Assembly: GCA_030597965.1 (NCBI GenBank)
Contig: JAUVQU010000097.1
Span: 1 to 8,491 of the forward strand
Origin: Cellvibrionaceae bacterium
GTDB taxonomy: Bacteria > Pseudomonadota > Gammaproteobacteria > Pseudomonadales > Cellvibrionaceae
DNA length: 8,491 bases
Direction: 5' to 3'
Below the pieces are notes generated by a model, which searched no databases, was not told the DNA's origin, and saw only the letters and a program-made list of their open reading frames with translations. Position 1 is the stretch's first letter. Each line of letters opens with the position of its first letter. A program made the position numbers and the translations under genes. Below are positions 5,454 to 8,491 of this stretch, one piece after another.

Positions 5454-7337
5454 TTATTTCTTCGGGTAGTACCAAACAGGGGAACTGTAGGCCCTTTCCT
5501 GAATTAGCGTATCGCCCTCAGGTGGAGCATCAAGCCCAAGAGCCCTGGCATCCAGATAGGTGTGGCGCACCGTTGGAATCTGTAGCACTCGCACATAATA
5601 AAAGGCCGGTTGCTGCGAATCGAATGCCGGATCTGTCCAGTAGACTTTTAACTCCTCAGCCCCAATGATATTTAATGTTCTTCCCGTTCTCAGGTCGACG
5701 CTGCTACCAACAGCAGGTAACTTTCCCGCCGCATCCGGCTCGCGAGCACCGGACCACGCCACATCATAAACCTGCTCATAAAGCTCTCCGCCGTCATCCA
5801 CCCAACCTTTAATCACCTGTATACGGTCAAGGTTCGCTTCTTTTACATCGCGGGTGGCCACAATCGCAAAGCTGGGTGCTGTATCCCCATGAGCCTGTGA
5901 CTGATTAAGAACACCACCCATTGGCACGCCCCGCTGGTAACCCAATTCTGCGAAGTTTGTCTGATCAAGGATATCGCTTTGCAGTTCCCAGCCGGCAAAG
6001 AAACGCAGACCGATTCTGGAGCCCGTCGTGGCATAGACTTCTCGCCGTTTCATCGCATCAAAAATGGCTTCCCGGGTATTCTCTTTAGACCAGACAGCAG
6101 CAAGCCCTGAGGCCGACATGGACCAGCCAGTGATAGCACCTTCTGGTGCCCCTTCTATAGTTTTACCCGCTGGTGTTCCTTCCGTCGCCAACTTGCCATG
6201 GAAGTTTTTTTCCTCGGCGGTGGCCAAACCGGTATGAGAATCTGTGGAGCCGATCATGCCGAATTCAAACGGGTTAATACCCTGCTCCTGACTGTATTTG
6301 AGCCCTGTTTTTAAGGCAGATCGAGCATAGTCACCCGGAGCAGCTATATATTCCTGCTTATTTTTCTGAAGATAGAATGGAAATTCTTCGAAGTCGGCAA
6401 ACTCATCTCGTGGAGAGAGCGCGGGATGCGTTTCTGAGTCCCCTTTAACCTGGGTAACTTCAACCAGTTTTTCCCATCGCGCGCGCTTTTCAAGATAGCT
6501 CTTAGAAAGAGGCCGGCCACGCATATCATGCTCAGCAAACATCAGGCCCTTGGAAATATTGGAGTTGTGGGGTATGGACAGAAAATCCATATCCAGCTTT
6601 ACACTTGTCTCGTCCATCCAGCTCCAGAGGTCTTCTGGGTAAGGGCTACTGCTGGCACCAAAGGGTTTAAACTGACTGGCTTTTTCCTGATCCGCTGTAG
6701 AAATCACTACTCGGTGAAGGTTCGCTCCACCCGGAATTGATGTCCACTCCCAACCGATGAAACTGGTGAACACACCCGGTTCATTGTACGCATCCGCTGC
6801 GGCAATATGATCGTTCCAAGTCGTCTCGATTAAAGCCTCTTTATTTGGCAATTTCGTGGGATTATGCTGCTTGATCTCTTCCATGGGATCCCCCACTTCC
6901 GGCACCAGTTTGTTCTGGTGCTCCCAGTCATGAACTGCATCAGCTGTACGACGAATAAAGAACTGGGCTATCCAACCTTTCACCGTATCTACGATACTGG
7001 GATCTTCAAACTGCGGCCCTCGGAAATAAATCTCCTTGGCAACACCCAGCACTTCAACATGGTCGGCAATAACAAGGAAATCCAATGGGGTTTCAAGCTG
7101 TACACGCCACTGATGAAGAGGATGTAATACGGGCTCACCACGTGCGAACCGGTAGGCTTCCTCTGGGCCAATAGTAAAGTTTTTATAAATCAAAGCGTCT
7201 ATAGAGTTATTAGTATGGACATGCGTGTCCCCCCACAGAAGCAGGTCTGGGACATCCTGCTCTGAGGCATCAGCGGCTATCACACCTAAGCTGCACAACA
7301 ATAGAGGCAGCCCTATCAAGGCATATTTATTTTTCAT
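5454..7337 (-). CDS. Exported DUF3604 protein, PHP-like metal site
   Basis: A 627-aa protein with a Sec signal peptide (residues 1 to about 22, KNK then a Leu/Ile-rich core ending VIAADA); Cys15 does not sit in a proper lipobox. DUF3604 (PF12228) proteins share features with the PHP metallo-phosphoesterase fold. Visible metal-ligand candidates are D37-x-H39-x-H41 (GDTHVHT), D92-H93 (IADHVE), E197 in GWEWTS, H208, H257 in IPHNSN, E293 and D366-x-H368 (GSTDSHTG). That order fits a multinuclear metal hydrolase, but no substrate is established for the family as far as I know. Length is typical. The start is ATG 7337 with GGGA about 11 bases before it. Weak -10-like words (TATACT, CATAAT on the minus strand, 7369-7380) lie upstream. 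It is transcribed away from the TonB receptor gene across a 363-bp gap, a pairing that suggests periplasmic processing of the imported compound. Confidence 0.88.
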   Translation of the reverse strand: MKNKYALIGLPLLLCSLGVIAADASEQDVPDLLLWGDTHVHTNNSIDALIYKNFTIGPEEAYRFARGEPVLHPLHQWRVQLETPLDFLVIADHVEVLGVAKEIYFRGPQFEDPSIVDTVKGWIAQFFIRRTADAVHDWEHQNKLVPEVGDPMEEIKQHNPTKLPNKEALIETTWNDHIAAADAYNEPGVFTSFIGWEWTSIPGGANLHRVVISTADQEKASQFKPFGASSSPYPEDLWSWMDETSVKLDMDFLSIPHNSNISKGLMFAEHDMRGRPLSKSYLEKRARWEKLVEVTQVKGDSETHPALSPRDEFADFEEFPFYLQKNKQEYIAAPGDYARSALKTGLKYSQEQGINPFEFGMIGSTDSHTGLATAEEKNFHGKLATEGTPAGKTIEGAPEGAITGWSMSASGLAAVWSKENTREAIFDAMKRREVYATTGSRIGLRFFAGWELQSDILDQTNFAELGYQRGVPMGGVLNQSQAHGDTAPSFAIVATRDVKEANLDRIQVIKGWVDDGGELYEQVYDVAWSGAREPDAAGKLPAVGSSVDLRTGRTLNIIGAEELKVYWTDPAFDSQQPAFYYVRVLQIPTVRHTYLDARALGLDAPPEGDTLIQERAYSSPVWYYPKK

Positions 7338-7538
7338 TATTTTTTATCCCGTTAATTTTCAAGGCCTTATTATGAGTATATGCCCATATTGTACTGAAGC
7401 CTCGATTTTAGAAAACAGGCCTGCAAGCGGAAGGCCTCTTACGACACGGTTGTTTTCAATCAGATCAGTATCTTCCCAAGACCTGAATATACCAGAACTT
7501 GCAGAGAGCGAGCACCCGGGCACCACCACTTACTTCCA

Positions 7539-7563
7539 CACCACACGTAAGCTATGTGTGGTG
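7539..7563. repeat. 11-bp-stem hairpin with 3-nt loop
   Basis: CACCACACGTA (7539-7549) pairs with TATGTGTGGTG (7553-7563) with one G-T wobble and an AGC loop. No T-run follows, so a terminator is unlikely. It may be a regulator site or an RNA structure in the divergent control region. Confidence 0.65.
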
Positions 7564-7610
7564 GTCAATTATTTCCGGAAATCTGTTCGTGCAGATTCTT
7601 ATAATATCAG

Positions 7611-7639
7611 TTGTAATATTAATACCTTCGTATTAATAT
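7611..7639 (+). promoter_or_regulatory. Candidate TonB-receptor promoter
   Basis: TTGTAA (7611-7616) and TAATAT (7634-7639) with 17 bp between them would start transcription near 7646, about 55 nt before the TTG at 7701. The spacer and -10 are covered by the perfect inverted repeat at 7615-7640, so a protein bound there would block this promoter. Confidence 0.35.
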
Positions 7640-7640
7640 T
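7615..7640. repeat. Perfect 11-bp inverted repeat, possible operator
   Basis: AATATTAATAC (7615-7625) and GTATTAATATT (7630-7640) are exact reverse complements around CTTC. AT-rich arms and the overlap with a possible promoter favour a dimeric repressor operator over a terminator. Confidence 0.75.
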
Positions 7641-7700
7641 GGCCGCAACATTAACATGGCGGCATTAACTTAACCCCCCTCTAATTCTGGGAATAATAAA

Positions 7701-8491
7701 TTGAATATCTCGGTACGATACAGCCTTCTTATTGCGTTAGGCGCTTCTCAAATTACCTTTGCCAGTGACTCACTTCCAGAAATGCTAGTGACCGCCCGTC
7801 AACAACCCACGCCAAAGTTTGAACTTGCCGATAACAGCACCCTGATAACCGGCGACCAAATAAAAGGCATTGGCGCCACTCATATTTCCGAAATATTACA
7901 GCGCGCACCCGGTGTCTGGATAAATCGAGGCAATGGGCAGGAGCACCTGACCGCAATTCGCTCACCCGTGCTCACCGGGGCTGGCAGCTGCGCTGCCTTT
8001 CTGGTCATGGAAGATGGTGTGCCTTCACGGGCTAATGGCTTCTGCAATGTCAATCAACTGTTTGAGCTTAATTCAGAGCAGGCTGGTGGCATTGAAGTGG
8101 TGCGCGGACCGGGAAGCACCCATTACGGCAGCAACGCCCTTCACGGCATGATCAATATTTTATCGAGCAAGCCTGCAGCGGATGCGGGTCAGCAATTGAC
8201 ACTGGGTGTTGGCCCTCACGACTATAACCGGCAGCTCTATTCGGGCCAGTGGAATATGGGTGATGATATTTTCCAAGCCCACATCAATACGACTCATGAC
8301 GGCGGCTATAAAGACGATTCCGGTTTTGATCAACAAAAAATAACGCTGCGTCACGATGGATCGCTTCAAACCTGGGACACTCAGGCGCTTTTCAGTTTTA
8401 GCAATCTCAATCAGGAAACGGCTGGCTTTATTAAAGGTGAGGACGGCTACAAAGACGACAACCTGCGTCGTCAGAACCCAAACCCGGAAGC
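7701..8491 (+). CDS. TonB-dependent outer-membrane receptor, 5' part
   Basis: The first 263 codons of a receptor that continues past the window. It has a signal peptide (about residues 1-21, cleavage near TFA-SDS), a TonB-box-like EMLVTARQ at 27-34 and a plug domain at about 40-155. The plug carries the ITGDQIKGIGA, ISEILQRAPGV and VVRGPGSTHYGSNALHGMINI motifs typical of the family. After it the first barrel strands begin (LTLGVGPHDYNRQLYSGQW). Cys97 and Cys115 in the plug bracket FLVMEDGVPSRANGF and may form a disulphide. The substrate cannot be named: the residues that set it lie in the missing barrel. TTG 7701 is chosen because the only in-frame stop above it is at 7671-7673 and a full signal peptide follows; the next Met (7788) would delete it. 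A weak TCTGGGAA lies 8 bases upstream. It diverges from the DUF3604 gene. The coding sequence is cut by the window edge, not broken. Confidence 0.93.
   Translation, partial: MNISVRYSLLIALGASQITFASDSLPEMLVTARQQPTPKFELADNSTLITGDQIKGIGATHISEILQRAPGVWINRGNGQEHLTAIRSPVLTGAGSCAAFLVMEDGVPSRANGFCNVNQLFELNSEQAGGIEVVRGPGSTHYGSNALHGMINILSSKPAADAGQQLTLGVGPHDYNRQLYSGQWNMGDDIFQAHINTTHDGGYKDDSGFDQQKITLRHDGSLQTWDTQALFSFSNLNQETAGFIKGEDGYKDDNLRRQNPNPE

Larger units (their letters stand above)
7338..7700. other. Divergent control region, DUF3604 / TonB receptor
   Basis: This gap serves both flanking genes. It holds an imperfect hairpin (7539-7563), a TATAAT (7600-7605) without a good -35, a perfect inverted repeat (7615-7640) and a possible promoter for the receptor (TTGTAA 7611-7616, 17 bp, TAATAT 7634-7639). 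A plus-strand frame from ATG 7372 to 7668 (98 aa, beginning MSICPYCTE) has an AAGG seven bases before it. It is compositionally odd and contains both inverted repeats, so I regard it as probably non-coding. No Fur-like site was evident. Confidence 0.45.

Noticed and set aside
7225..7668. 147-aa plus-strand frame, or its 98-aa form from ATG 7372 (CPYC motif)
   Set aside because: The first third is antisense to the DUF3604 gene, and the rest runs through two inverted repeats with odd composition; the AAGG before 7372 is the only support.

Overview
The window looks like chromosomal DNA of a free-living Gram-negative proteobacterium, most likely a marine-type gammaproteobacterium. It combines a TonB-dependent outer-membrane receptor, a periplasmic DUF3604 protein, a membrane polyferredoxin of the NosR/NapH kind, a PPK2 polyphosphate kinase with a lysine-rich histone-H1/AlgP-like partner, and FNR/ANR-type boxes. 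The placement near Cellvibrionales-like lineages is inference from gene content alone. There are no rRNA or tRNA genes, no CRISPR array and no intact insertion sequence.

Layout. Positions 1-673 are mostly non-coding. They hold a GC hairpin, four copies of a 9-bp tandem repeat, an FNR/ANR-type box placed like a class II activator site, two very doubtful small ORFs and a sigma70-like promoter just before the first solid gene. Positions 674-2137 (+) encode a nine-helix membrane 4Fe-4S protein. Convergent to it is a minus-strand series: ppk2 (4243 to 3356), a Lys/Ala-rich coiled-coil protein (3321 to 2824) and a Nudix hydrolase (2766 to 2218). A perfect 32-bp palindrome separates the last two and covers the apparent Nudix start codon. 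Positions 4244-4737 are the ppk2 leader and control region with a second FNR/ANR-type box. A small YcxB-like membrane protein follows (5226 to 4738, minus). At the right edge a DUF3604 protein (7337 to 5454, minus) and a TonB-dependent receptor (7701 to beyond the window, plus) diverge from a 363-bp intergenic region with two strong inverted repeats.

How the genes may work together. Two modules stand out. (1) An oxygen- or NO-responsive module: two nearly identical boxes (TTGAT-N4-CTCAA), each about 41.5 bp before a predicted transcription start with a -10-like hexamer in place. One faces the polyferredoxin and one faces ppk2. If real, one FNR/ANR/DNR-type regulator would tie a membrane electron-transfer protein to polyphosphate-based nucleotide recharging. 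(2) A divergent DUF3604/TonB-receptor pair that may be an uptake-and-processing unit for an unknown substrate. The ppk2 / Lys-rich protein / Nudix series may be a polyphosphate cassette (enzyme, cationic binder, phosphohydrolase). The gene order is seen directly; the joint function is inference.
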